Shown: piece by piece, positions 42,970 through 51,037 of the stretch
Layout of the letters: every line of letters begins with the position of its first letter
How positions within the stretch are numbered: the stretch's first letter is position 1
Source of the DNA: Paenibacillus rhizosphaerae
GTDB lineage: Bacteria; Bacillota; Bacilli; Paenibacillales; Paenibacillaceae
Direction: 5' to 3'
Length of the DNA stretch: 64,000 nucleotides
Assembly: GCF_014192015.1 (NCBI RefSeq)
Contig: NZ_JACHXJ010000003.1
Location: 919,200-983,199 of the forward strand
Notes under the pieces: model-generated
Told to the model about the DNA's origin: nothing
The model's database searches: none
The model's input: only the letters and a program-made list of their open reading frames with translations
Position numbers and translations under genes: made by a program

Positions 42970-43239
42970 TTACCGGCTTTTCACCAGCAGCTCCACGGCT
43001 TCCTTCACCATTTTTCCGGTGTCCATATTCCCGGCCGCCTGTTCCGCCAAGATACACTGCTGCAGGTTTTCGGCGACGATCTGGGCGATCGCCTTGTCCG
43101 AGGCGTTGCGCACGGCGGACAATTGGGAAACGACCTCCTTGCATGATTTTCCTTCATCCATAAGGCGCAGCACGCCCCGGATCTGCCCTTCGATGCGGCG
43201 CAGACGTGTTTTCATTTCATCCGTATAATTGTATTCCAT
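42970..43239 (-). CDS. CstR-like persulfide-sensing repressor (CsoR/FrmR family)
   Basis: An 89-residue protein of the DUF156 family. EGKSCKEVVSQLSAVRNASDK carries the first cysteine and ENLQQCILAEQ the second. The copper-binding histidine of CsoR is an asparagine here (ENLxxC), as in S. aureus CstR, which senses sulfane sulfur. The last residues, ELLVKSR, also match. The neighbour is a TauE/SafE-type exporter gene, the usual partner, but it is broken. Confidence 0.85.
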   Translation of the reverse strand: MEYNYTDEMKTRLRRIEGQIRGVLRLMDEGKSCKEVVSQLSAVRNASDKAIAQIVAENLQQCILAEQAAGNMDTGKMVKEAVELLVKSR

Positions 43240-43358
43240 GTGAGGATCCCACCTTTTCTATCGATATACCGGTATGGGTATATTATAGAGCAAAAAAAAC
43301 AAAACTACACTTGCACGGTTCCGGATGCCGCAATGAAACTTATTCCATCCGGCCCTTC

Positions 43359-43730
43359 TTACAGCAGGGACGCCCAGATTTTCACGGCCGTGAGGGCAAT
43401 TAACACCACCAGCGCATACCGCAATAATGTCACGTTCATCCTGGAGCTGATCCTCGATCCGAGCGGTGCTCCGATCAGGCTGCCGAGGACGGTAAAGACG
43501 GTCGGTCCGAGCGGAATGCCCCCGCCGGATATTTTGCAGATGACCCCGCCGACCGCCGAAATCAGCACGATGGCCAGCGAGGTAGCGATCGTCGTCCGGA
43601 TGGGAATGCGCAGCACTGTCAGCATGATCGGAATCAGTATAAACGATCCGCCCGCACCCACGATGCCGGAAACAGCGCCGACCAGAAAAGCCGCCGTGAC
43701 GGCCGCGGTTTTGTTAAACGCAACGGGCGG
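43359..43730 (-). pseudogene. TauE/SafE sulfite exporter, 5'-truncated
   Basis: The frame is open from a TAG at 43731 to the stop at 43359, with no normal start. The visible part, VGAVSGIVGAGGSFILIPIML, then RTTIATSLAIVLISAVGG and LGSLIGAPLGSRIS, is the C-terminal half of a TauE permease (about 250 residues). About 130 N-terminal residues are missing. It lies next to the CstR-like gene, a common pairing in sulfur detoxification. Confidence 0.75.
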
Positions 43731-43731
43731 C

Positions 43732-43878
43732 TATATGCCCGAAGAAGTCAGCAGTATGCGGATCGGCCGCTACGCGCAGCCGGAGGAACTCGCCGAAATG
43801 GTCTCTTTCCTGGCCTCAGACCGGTCGAGCTATATGGTCGGCTCCGTAGTCCTCGTGGACGGCGGCCTGACACTGTAA
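43732..43878 (+). pseudogene. C-terminal fragment of an SDR gene
   Basis: The plus frame from about 43735 reads MPEEVSSMRIGRYAQPEELAE in two blocks, then FLASDRSSYMVGSVVLVDGG. This is the end of a FabG-like SDR, with no Rossmann motif or start. Its 5' side joins antisense tauE sequence, so it is a deletion scar. The apparent longer ORF in this frame is a chimaera. Confidence 0.75.
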
Positions 43879-43897
43879 GCGGCTTAGCGTTTAAGAG

Positions 43898-43928
43898 AAA
43901 AACCTCTCTGGAATCAGAGAGGTTTTTT
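43898..43928. terminator. Bidirectional terminator
   Basis: AAACCTCTCT and AGAGAGGTTTTTT pair around GGAATC. It ends the SDR remnant and the converging small membrane gene. Confidence 0.75.
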
Positions 43929-44135
43929 GTATTCAAATACTATAGACACCTGCCAAACATAACAGCCCGCCAAAATGATCAGGATCATGCCGGCAAAGCG
44001 AAGGTACCAACGCCGATCCTCGCTCAGCTCCGCATACCGGTCTTCGCCGAATCTGCGGAACCACCACGATTCCGGCTTTTTTCTGGCAAACCATCCAATC
44101 GCAACAAACACGATTCCCATAATCAGCACCGGCAT
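43914..44135 (-). CDS. Small two-span membrane protein
   Basis: 73 residues, MPVLIMGIVFVAIGWFA, then a charged loop (KKPESWWFRRFGEDRYAEL), then FAGMILIILAGCYVW. The loop resembles DUF6199-type proteins, which is uncertain. It overlaps the terminator at its 3' end. The function is unknown. Confidence 0.65.
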   Translation of the reverse strand: MPVLIMGIVFVAIGWFARKKPESWWFRRFGEDRYAELSEDRRWYLRFAGMILIILAGCYVWQVSIVFEYKKPL

Positions 44136-44273
44136 ATGTATCGACTCCTTTATGGATAGAACGGGATCACGCAGCCGGCCGTTCCGGAATAATCAAGTCA
44201 GCTCATAACGTTCGATTGGATTATACCTCAAATTTTTCAGTGGGCCACCCCTTTTATATCAATTGCTGACCGC

Positions 44274-44396
44274 TCACGGAGCAAATGACACATGCTGGAT
44301 GATGTAACGTACCACAAAAAAACTGATGATAAACAGTGCCGCCAACCCGAGCAGGAAAAAAATCAGAATCTTATCCCCTAAGGAAAAACGCTTCAT
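44274..44396 (-). CDS. 40-aa single-span membrane protein
   Basis: It starts MKRFSLGDKILIFFLLGLAA and ends QHVSFAP, with one membrane span and a basic N-terminus. GAGGTGG lies about 6 bases before the ATG. I do not recognise it. It lies in a stretch with other small membrane genes. Confidence 0.5.
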   Translation of the reverse strand: MKRFSLGDKILIFFLLGLAALFIISFFVVRYIIQHVSFAP

Positions 44397-44590
44397 GGGT
44401 TCCACCTCGCATCTTTTCCTTAATTATACAGGAAAGTGAATCCTATGTTAATTTTCCCTGCCAAAGAAAACGGCTGACCGAAATAACATGGTTGGATCCC
44501 ATACAAAAGAAAAGGCCCCTATTCGGGAACCTTTAACTTGATATTAGACCTATATTATAAAACGTCGATTTACTTAAGAATACCCTCATT

Positions 44591-44788
44591 TTATCGATGC
44601 TCTTCCCGAATAGCCCGTACGATCCGATCCGTCCGTTGATCCGCTTTGTATGAATGAACCACAAGCATCGCATGAATGACGCCCGGAATGTAGCCGATGC
44701 ACGTTAGGATGATGCTTAAGATGAACTGTCCCAGTTTACCGCAGCTCAGAACGGCCAGCGGCGGAAGAAAGCATAATAAATAACGCAT
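44591..44788 (-). CDS. YqaE/Pmp3-family membrane protein
   Basis: 65 residues with two spans. The Pmp3 signature is PPLAVLSCGKLGQFILSIILT, then CIGYIPGVIHAMLVV. Relatives counter membrane hyperpolarisation under salt or cold. It is single and its start follows GAGGTTAAC. Confidence 0.9.
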   Translation of the reverse strand: MRYLLCFLPPLAVLSCGKLGQFILSIILTCIGYIPGVIHAMLVVHSYKADQRTDRIVRAIREEHR

Positions 44789-44919
44789 TGGCGTTAACCT
44801 CGTTTCTGTTTGAATACTCTATAATACGACGCCGCTGTGTCTTCGTTTCATTTTTGCACGCCTCACTCATTTTTGGGGTAATAAAAAGAAACGCTGGGAT
44901 CAAATAAGGAGGACATGAC

Positions 44920-45600
44920 ATGTGCGGACGTTATACATTGGCGGTTGAAGAAGAGGAGCTCGTCCAACTGTTTGACATCGGTGAGGTCCAGTATGAGATC
45001 ACTCCCCGGTATAATATAGCCCCGACGCAAACGGTTGCGGGCCTTCGAAGCGATCACGGTAAGCGGATACTGCAGGGGTTTCACTGGGGGCTGCTGCCGT
45101 TCTGGGCCAAGACGAAAAAGATGGCCTACCATACGTTTAATGCCCGTGCGGAGTCGATTGACAGCAAGCCGGCATTTCGGTCAGCTTTTCCTGAGAAACG
45201 AATGGCCGTGTTGGCCGACGGATTCTACGAATGGACTCATGAAGGCGATCATAAGCAGCCCTACCGGTTCCGGGTGAAATCGAGAGACGTGTTTGCCTTT
45301 GCCGGCCTGTACGATGATTGGAAAAGCCCAGAGGGCGAGCTGATCACGAGCTGCACGATCATTACGACAAAGCCGAACTCCCTTACGAAGAAGGTCCACG
45401 ACCGTATGCCCGTTATTCTTGGTGAGGAAGAGCTGAACATTTGGCTGGATCCCGGCGTGTCCGATAAGGACTTGCTGCAGGGACTGCTGCGGCCTCACGA
45501 GGCAGAGGACATGTACTCCTATCCCGTATCGAGATCGGTCGGAAATGTACGGAACGAAGGAAAAGAATTGATCGAGCAAACCGCCCTCAATTCCAAATAA
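44920..45600 (+). CDS. SOS response-associated peptidase (YedK/HMCES)
   Basis: 226 residues. Cys2 in MCGRYT forms the thiazolidine crosslink with abasic sites after Met removal. NARAES, the ADGFYEW glutamate and HDRMPVIL complete the active site. AGGAGG precedes the ATG. The protein shields abasic sites in single-stranded DNA. No LexA box was clear upstream. Confidence 0.95.
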   Translation: MCGRYTLAVEEEELVQLFDIGEVQYEITPRYNIAPTQTVAGLRSDHGKRILQGFHWGLLPFWAKTKKMAYHTFNARAESIDSKPAFRSAFPEKRMAVLADGFYEWTHEGDHKQPYRFRVKSRDVFAFAGLYDDWKSPEGELITSCTIITTKPNSLTKKVHDRMPVILGEEELNIWLDPGVSDKDLLQGLLRPHEAEDMYSYPVSRSVGNVRNEGKELIEQTALNSK

Positions 45601-45643
45601 CATGCAAAGAGGACCTCCGGCCGATCCGTTATTCCTCGTCTGA

Positions 45644-45929
45644 TCAAGAAACAACAATCTGAACGACAACCGGGGTACCGGGGTCCAACACGTCGCCTCC
45701 AGGAATGGTAAGCGTCGTTGTCGTCACTGACGAGACGTCGGCCGTCTGCATCAAACCGTTCAAATAAAGGTTGTAGTAATTGAACGTCCCCGGAAAAGCC
45801 GTGGCAGCCACTCCCGCGTCATTGGTGAAGGCTGTTGCGGCAATGACGAAGGTCGCTCCCGTTCCGGTACCTGAACCAATGGTTGCAGTGAATTCTAACG
45901 CTGTTCTGATATGGGGATACGATTGGCAT
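45644..45929 (-). pseudogene. DUF4183 protein gene, frameshifted
   Basis: GGGAGGGGAG and ATG 45929 begin a frame MPIVSPYQNSVR that stops after 35 codons. The next frame, from about 45894, continues with EFTATIGSGTGTGATFVIAA and, further on, FNYYNLYLNGLMQTADVSS to TGA 45644, a DUF4183 domain. The total span of 286 bases is not a multiple of three, so a net one-base change lies near 45890-45899. DUF4183 proteins are spore- or surface-linked in Bacillales. A sequencing error is possible. Confidence 0.65.
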
Positions 45930-46058
45930 ATTCTCCCCTCCCTTTTTGGTTGAGGAACATCCAGGTTTTCAAACCAGAATCTTTGAAAACCATCCGATCC
46001 TCTTCCCTAGTAAATGCAGGAAGGTTTGAATCGGCGTGGGGGAAAATACAAAAAAGTG
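45930..46058. other. Short spacer with a perfect hairpin
   Basis: GGTTTTCAAA (45964-45973) and TTTGAAAACC (45982-45991) pair perfectly, without a T run. It lies between the two DUF4183 genes. Confidence 0.4.
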
Positions 46059-46864
46059 CTAGACTGTAACATTCGCCGTTAACTGCACCGTTTCCAAAAC
46101 AATAGGAGTCCCCGCATAGATCGTCGTGCTTTGCGGCGGAAAATATAGTTCCGACGGATTGACGCTGTACGAATTTCCCGGCTGGATGATCCCGTTGATA
46201 TAGAGGTTGCTGAAACTATTGGGCCCAAGCGTCGAAAAATCCGCAACCGCGTCACCTTCATCATTCGTGAATTGACTGACCGCGACCGCAGCTGACTCCG
46301 TTAAATCCAGATCTGTCTCCGGCATGTAAAAATAACGGGCTGCCGTCGGTAACACGATTACTCCTGGTATAACGACGGGTCCAGGCGGTCCCTGCGGACC
46401 TTCGGGTCCTTCTGGACCTGCCCTGGAATTCCCGGTGCGCCTGGTGTCCCTTGCATCCCTGATGCTCCTTGGGGGCCAGGGCCTCCCGGTTGTCCGGGGA
46501 GACCCTGTGCGCCTTGCGGCCCCTCCGGCCCGCGGAGGCTTGCCGTCCCCGAAGGGCCTTGCACCCCTTGTATGCCTTGCGGTCCGGGAATCCCGGGCAG
46601 TCCTGCCGTACCATCCGTCTCCCGTTCCGCTCTGGGGTCATGAGCGCGCTGCATCCCGGTCCATAGGGCCAGCTCTGCTTTGATTTGTGACTTGGCTTCC
46701 TCGATTGCTGCTTGTAAGGCATGCTGATCAATAAAGATTCGGATCTTCCGTTTTCTTTGACGCTTCGCCTTTTGGTTACCAACGCTCTTTTTGATTCTTT
46801 TAGCACCGGTGCACTTTCGTTTTTTCTTTACATATGTGCGCTTCGTTTTCCCTCCTTTTCCCAT
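46059..46864 (-). pseudogene. Collagen-like protein with C-terminal DUF4183, frameshifted
   Basis: From ATG 46864 the frame gives a very basic N-terminus (GKTKRTYVKKKRK, and RQRKRKIRIFIDQHALQAA), then about 20 Gly-x-y triplets (GLPGIPGPQGIQGVQGPSG, GQPGGPGPQGASGMQG). Near 46418-46424 the triplet frame shifts; the next frame continues GPEGPEGPQGPPGPVVIPG and the DUF4183 domain LPTAARYFYMPETDLDLTE to 46059. A one-base gap restores one protein of about 268 residues. Such proteins decorate spore exosporia or cell surfaces. It may be a sequencing error, decay or phase variation. Confidence 0.75.
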
Positions 46865-47074
46865 TAGCGGCACCCTTCCCTTAAAAAAATAAGGAATATG
46901 TGTATAACATATGTATATGTCCAGTACGTATCATGGGAGTGGACTAATCACTTTCTTCGGTGTTACCGGATAGAGGTTGGAGAATAAGGCGTAATGAGAA
47001 AAACTGGTGGCACCCATGCAAATCGCTTTCCGTTCGGGTACAATAAAACCAAACGACTTATGGAGGCTGCAACG

Positions 47075-47302
47075 ATGAATATGGAAGAAGAACCAAAGCA
47101 ACAGGCGATTCCCGCCGAAGACGACCAAGGCAATTTCAAGCTGCTCGACACCCAGCGCATTCTCTCGATCACGTCCGAAATCGAGGGCGATGAGGACAGC
47201 GCGGCGATTTTCCATTATGACGACGGCAAAAAATATAAATACGTGCACAGCGAAAAAGCCATGAAGCAGTTCGGGGAGTGGATTCAAAAAGGGGAAGGTT
47301 AA
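47075..47302 (+). CDS. Small acidic unknown protein
   Basis: 75 residues, MNMEEEPKQQAIPAEDDQGN at the start, ending AMKQFGEWIQKGEG. ATG 47075 follows GGAGG by 8 bases; longer forms lack a site. The sequence is hydrophilic and acidic, with a possible beta-hairpin (AAIFHYDDGKKYKYVHS). I do not recognise it. Confidence 0.65.
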   Translation: MNMEEEPKQQAIPAEDDQGNFKLLDTQRILSITSEIEGDEDSAAIFHYDDGKKYKYVHSEKAMKQFGEWIQKGEG

Positions 47303-47362
47303 CTCTAAAGTTGAAGGTCGAAAGGCTCCTAGGCAGCTTTATTTATTTGGCGCACAGCTATT

Positions 47363-47404
47363 AAAAAAGATGGCCCCTGTATCCGTACGGGAGTCATCTT
47401 TTTT
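47363..47404. terminator. Bidirectional terminator after ppk
   Basis: AAAAAAGATG and CATCTTTTTT pair, with a GCCCC/GGG inner part. It serves ppk and the small acidic gene. Confidence 0.7.
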
Positions 47405-47450
47405 AACTATTGTTATCGTGGATGGTAATAGTACTGAATATTTTGTCCAA

Positions 47451-49589
47451 TCAATGCTGCAGCAAACGGGCCCACCTGCGCCAAAAGCGCACATGTCTCG
47501 GCTGCCGCCGATCCATGCCCTGCGTCGCCTCTTCGATGAAATGTTTCTGGCTGTCCATCAGGTTGGCTTCATACGGCGAGGACAGCCGTTTGTACTGCCC
47601 GTTGCCGGACATCTGTCTTGCTTTATCATTGTCCTGCAGCATAACATCCAGATGGTGTAGGATGCGCTGCTTCAGTCGTGGGTCATACACCGGGCAAGCC
47701 GTCTCGACACGACGGGTCGTGCTGCGCGTCATTAAGTCCCCTGACGAAATGTAGATGGAGCAGTCTTCATCCGCACCGAAGCAAAAGATCCGGGAATGCT
47801 CCAGAAAACGTCCCACGATGCTGCGAACCGTAATATTGTCCGTTTTTCCCGGGACTCCCGGCAGCAGGCAGCATATCCCGCGGATGATGAGCTGGACCGG
47901 AACGCCGGCTTCCGAAGCCTCGAACAGCTTCTGCAAAATTTCCCTGTCCGTCAAGGAATTGGATTTCATTAAAATCCGGCACGGCTCGCCCCGCCCCGCT
48001 TTCTCAATCTCCCGGTCCATGCATTCAAGCAGCGGCTGCTTGAAATGATTCGGCGCGACGAGCAGATGCCGATACTGCCCGTCCAGATTCGATATCGCCA
48101 TATTTTTGAAAAAGGCATCCGCGTCGCGCCCGATCTCTTCATGCGAGGTCATCATCGAGACATCCGTGTACAGCTTAGCGGTTTTTTCGTTGTAATTGCC
48201 TGTGCTGATCTGCGTAATATATTGAATTTTATTCCGGTCCTTGCGGGTAATGAGGCATATCTTGCTGTGCACCTTAAAGCCCTCGACGCCATAGATGACC
48301 TGGCAGCCGGCCTCTTCCAGCCGCTCGGCCCAGTCAATATTATTTTGTTCATCGAATCTCGCCTGCAGCTCAATCAAGACGGTGACGTCCTTCCCGTTTT
48401 CGGCTGCGAGGCATAAATACTGGGTAATGATCGAGTGCTGAGCCAACCGGTAAATCGTGATCTTGATCGACACGACATGAGGATCCTCGGCGCTTTCCTT
48501 GAGCAGCTGCAGAAAAGGCTCCATCGAATCATAGGGGTAAAAGAGCATCATATCTTCCTTCAGGCACCATTCCGTGACCGTAGGGTAGGCCTGCGTATCG
48601 AGAAGATTGTTGGCCCTGAAAGGAGGATACGTGCACTTCATTTCCAAATGCTTCGGCATGCGTTGGATCAACTCGAACGGATAATTCAGCACGATCGGTG
48701 CCACGCTGTTGAACACCTGTTTGCGGCTCAAATGCAGCTTGTCGCACAACAATTGCCCGACACGTTTGGGAAGCTGGCCTTCGACCTCTAATCGGACCGG
48801 TGCCAGGCGCGCCCGCTTCTTAAGCGTCTTCTTCATCAGCTGCCGGATATCGTCATCGTCGTCGTATTCCAGATGTTCGTCGTCCAGCGCAATATCGGCG
48901 TTCCGGGTAACGGCTACCAATTGGGTGCTGCTCACTTTATACATATTGAACAGCTGCTTGGCATATCCAAGGATGACATGGCTCGTCAATATGTACCGAA
49001 ACGAGTCTCCAGGTAATTGGATGAAGTCCGGAAAAGACGGCGAGACCGGGATAATGCCGAGCGTCTGGTTCTTGTCCTCGAAACTGCACATCACGTACTG
49101 CTGCTTGTTCATCAGATGCGGAAACGGATGATGCGAATCGACCACAATCGGCGACAGGACCGGGAAAATATGCTCTGCATAATAATCCTCAATGAACTTT
49201 TTCTCCTGCTTGCTGAGGTCCTCCATGCCGACGCGGTAAATCTGATAGTTCTCCAAAGCTTGTTCGATCTGGGCAAAAATAGCGTTTCGCTTCTCATAAT
49301 AAGGCTCGGTGGCCTCAAAAATGGATTTCAGCTGCTCCTCAGCCGTCCATCCGGTTTTGTTATCCCTATGCTCTTCCTTCATACCGGCCAAGTCTGTTAA
49401 ACTGCCGACCCGAATCATATAGAACTCATCCAAATTGCTGGTGAAGATGGAAACGAATTTCAGACGCTCGAACAGCGGAACCCGCTCGTCCATCGCTTCC
49501 TCAAGCACGCGCTCATTAAACCTGAGCCAGGATAGCTCCCGGTTCTGCATAAAGGGGGTTTGTGTTTTCAATGGCGTGGAGGCTGTCAT
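47451..49589 (-). CDS. ppk: Polyphosphate kinase
   Basis: A 712-residue PPK1. It makes polyphosphate from ATP reversibly. The catalytic histidine is in GFKVHSKICLITR and the second conserved region in YRHLLVAPNHFK; the N-terminal domain has FMQNRELSWLRFNERVLEEA. The ATG overlaps the ppx stop, so the two are coupled. Confidence 0.97.
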   Translation of the reverse strand: MTASTPLKTQTPFMQNRELSWLRFNERVLEEAMDERVPLFERLKFVSIFTSNLDEFYMIRVGSLTDLAGMKEEHRDNKTGWTAEEQLKSIFEATEPYYEKRNAIFAQIEQALENYQIYRVGMEDLSKQEKKFIEDYYAEHIFPVLSPIVVDSHHPFPHLMNKQQYVMCSFEDKNQTLGIIPVSPSFPDFIQLPGDSFRYILTSHVILGYAKQLFNMYKVSSTQLVAVTRNADIALDDEHLEYDDDDDIRQLMKKTLKKRARLAPVRLEVEGQLPKRVGQLLCDKLHLSRKQVFNSVAPIVLNYPFELIQRMPKHLEMKCTYPPFRANNLLDTQAYPTVTEWCLKEDMMLFYPYDSMEPFLQLLKESAEDPHVVSIKITIYRLAQHSIITQYLCLAAENGKDVTVLIELQARFDEQNNIDWAERLEEAGCQVIYGVEGFKVHSKICLITRKDRNKIQYITQISTGNYNEKTAKLYTDVSMMTSHEEIGRDADAFFKNMAISNLDGQYRHLLVAPNHFKQPLLECMDREIEKAGRGEPCRILMKSNSLTDREILQKLFEASEAGVPVQLIIRGICCLLPGVPGKTDNITVRSIVGRFLEHSRIFCFGADEDCSIYISSGDLMTRSTTRRVETACPVYDPRLKQRILHHLDVMLQDNDKARQMSGNGQYKRLSSPYEANLMDSQKHFIEEATQGMDRRQPRHVRFWRRWARLLQH

Positions 49590-50509
49590 TTCTCTTCACT
49601 TCCTTTGGCTAAGCGATCATATAAAAACCCTTCACGAACACCAAAGCGACTGATATGCACCACTTCGCTTTGAAAAAACCGGGCGATTTCGTTAAGCAAA
49701 ATCATCCCTGGTATCAGGGTGTGAATCCGATCCGGCGTCTTCACCAAGATGGGAGCGATATGCTTTTTTTTGTGATTTTTAAAACGCCGAATCATCCCTT
49801 GCAGCTCTTCGATGCTCATCTGGTTGGCATGGTCCGTTTCGCTAAGAACGCCCTTCAATTTGAAGGATGCGCGGATCGTGCCCCCAACGCCGCAGATCGG
49901 CAGGGGATCCAGTTCCGGGATGGACATGGCCTCCAGCTGCTTTTGCACCAGTTCCGCAATCGCTTGACGCTCTTTTTCGGACGGAATAATTTTCTCGACG
50001 CATTTCTCATAGGCATTCAAACATCCGATAGGCAGGCTATCGCTGTAACAAATCTCTTTATTTTGAAAAACGGCAATTTCAGAGCTCCCGCCGCCGATAT
50101 CGACGAGTACGCCCTCCTCCAGCTCTACGCTGTGCATGGCTCCTACATAGCTTAGCCGGGCCTCTTCATCGCCTGAAATCACCTCCACCTCAATGCCGGC
50201 GCTCTCGCGGATCGCATCGACCACTTGCCGGGTATTGGCGATATTGCGGATGGCGGCCGTTGCAAACACATGAATGCTATCCGGTGTTACGGGCAGCTGC
50301 TTCAGCATGCTCATATAGTCGTTCAGGGTCTGGCAGACGACGCGTATGCCGGCGTCACTCATGCGCTTCCTGTCGATATAATGGACGAGCCCGGCCATAG
50401 TCTTGCGATGAAATAATACCTGTGTATCCTGACCTTCGTATTGGTATACGGTCAGACGGATCGTGTTCGATCCGACGTCGACGATTGCAGCTATCAACCT
50501 GTTCACCAC
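49586..50509 (-). CDS. ppx: Exopolyphosphatase Ppx/GppA
   Basis: 307 residues, ASKHA-type fold. The phosphate loops are VDVGSNTIRLTVYQ and VLVDIGGGSSEIAVF. The length is the short Ppx type. The start is GTG 50509. The gene pairs with ppk, as makers and breakers of polyphosphate. Confidence 0.95.
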   Translation of the reverse strand: MVNRLIAAIVDVGSNTIRLTVYQYEGQDTQVLFHRKTMAGLVHYIDRKRMSDAGIRVVCQTLNDYMSMLKQLPVTPDSIHVFATAAIRNIANTRQVVDAIRESAGIEVEVISGDEEARLSYVGAMHSVELEEGVLVDIGGGSSEIAVFQNKEICYSDSLPIGCLNAYEKCVEKIIPSEKERQAIAELVQKQLEAMSIPELDPLPICGVGGTIRASFKLKGVLSETDHANQMSIEELQGMIRRFKNHKKKHIAPILVKTPDRIHTLIPGMILLNEIARFFQSEVVHISRFGVREGFLYDRLAKGSEEK

Positions 50510-51037
50510 ACCTTAAATCTACATTTTCTCTCATATATTAATCTCGAAATGTTATCGCAATGTAAAATCAGGAAGATGTCCTAGAAATAGCCGCAAATTA
50601 GGTCGATAACCGCACAGGAAGAGTCAGGATTTCCGGCTGAGCAGCATCATCATGCGCGTTACGGATAGCACGGAAACCAGCAGCAGGACGATCTCGGCCT
50701 GATCCGCAACGATTAGCCATGCTCCCACCTTGTTATGCGGTTGCGGCCGGAGGCTTTGAAATGCCTAGTCTGCATCAAGCCGCCCATAACAATAAGCAGG
50801 TTCATATGCGTTTCGCTGTTCCGGCAGCAAAAAAACGTCAAGTACATGGAGGAATGTACCTAACGTTTACGCGTTTCCAGTCATTTGAGCCCTTCTCTTT
50901 AGACCGCGTACTGGCTTCCAGCCGGTTCGTGGACTGGCGATTTCCTTCGTGTTTCCCCATCCACCCTCCGTCCGACGTCCTACTCCAGGGAAGTCATGAA
51001 CGTCGGGCCGGGGGTATGAAAAATGTCATATCGTAGA
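50510..51037. other. Intergenic region upstream of ppx
   Basis: No gene is supported. Near 50632-50730 the minus strand has a short frame (AEIVLLLVSVLSVTRMMMLL) that looks like a membrane remnant, without a convincing start. A stem AACGT-GTACAT...ATGTAC-ACGTT (about 50828-50870) is visible. The function is unknown. Confidence 0.35.

Noticed and set aside
43240..43878. 212-aa plus-strand ORF as one gene
   Set aside because: Its first two thirds are antisense to tauE; only the last about 48 codons are SDR sequence, so it is a chimaera across a deletion scar.
50632..50730. Short hydrophobic minus-strand frame
   Set aside because: No ATG/GTG with a proper ribosome site in frame and no family match; at most a remnant.
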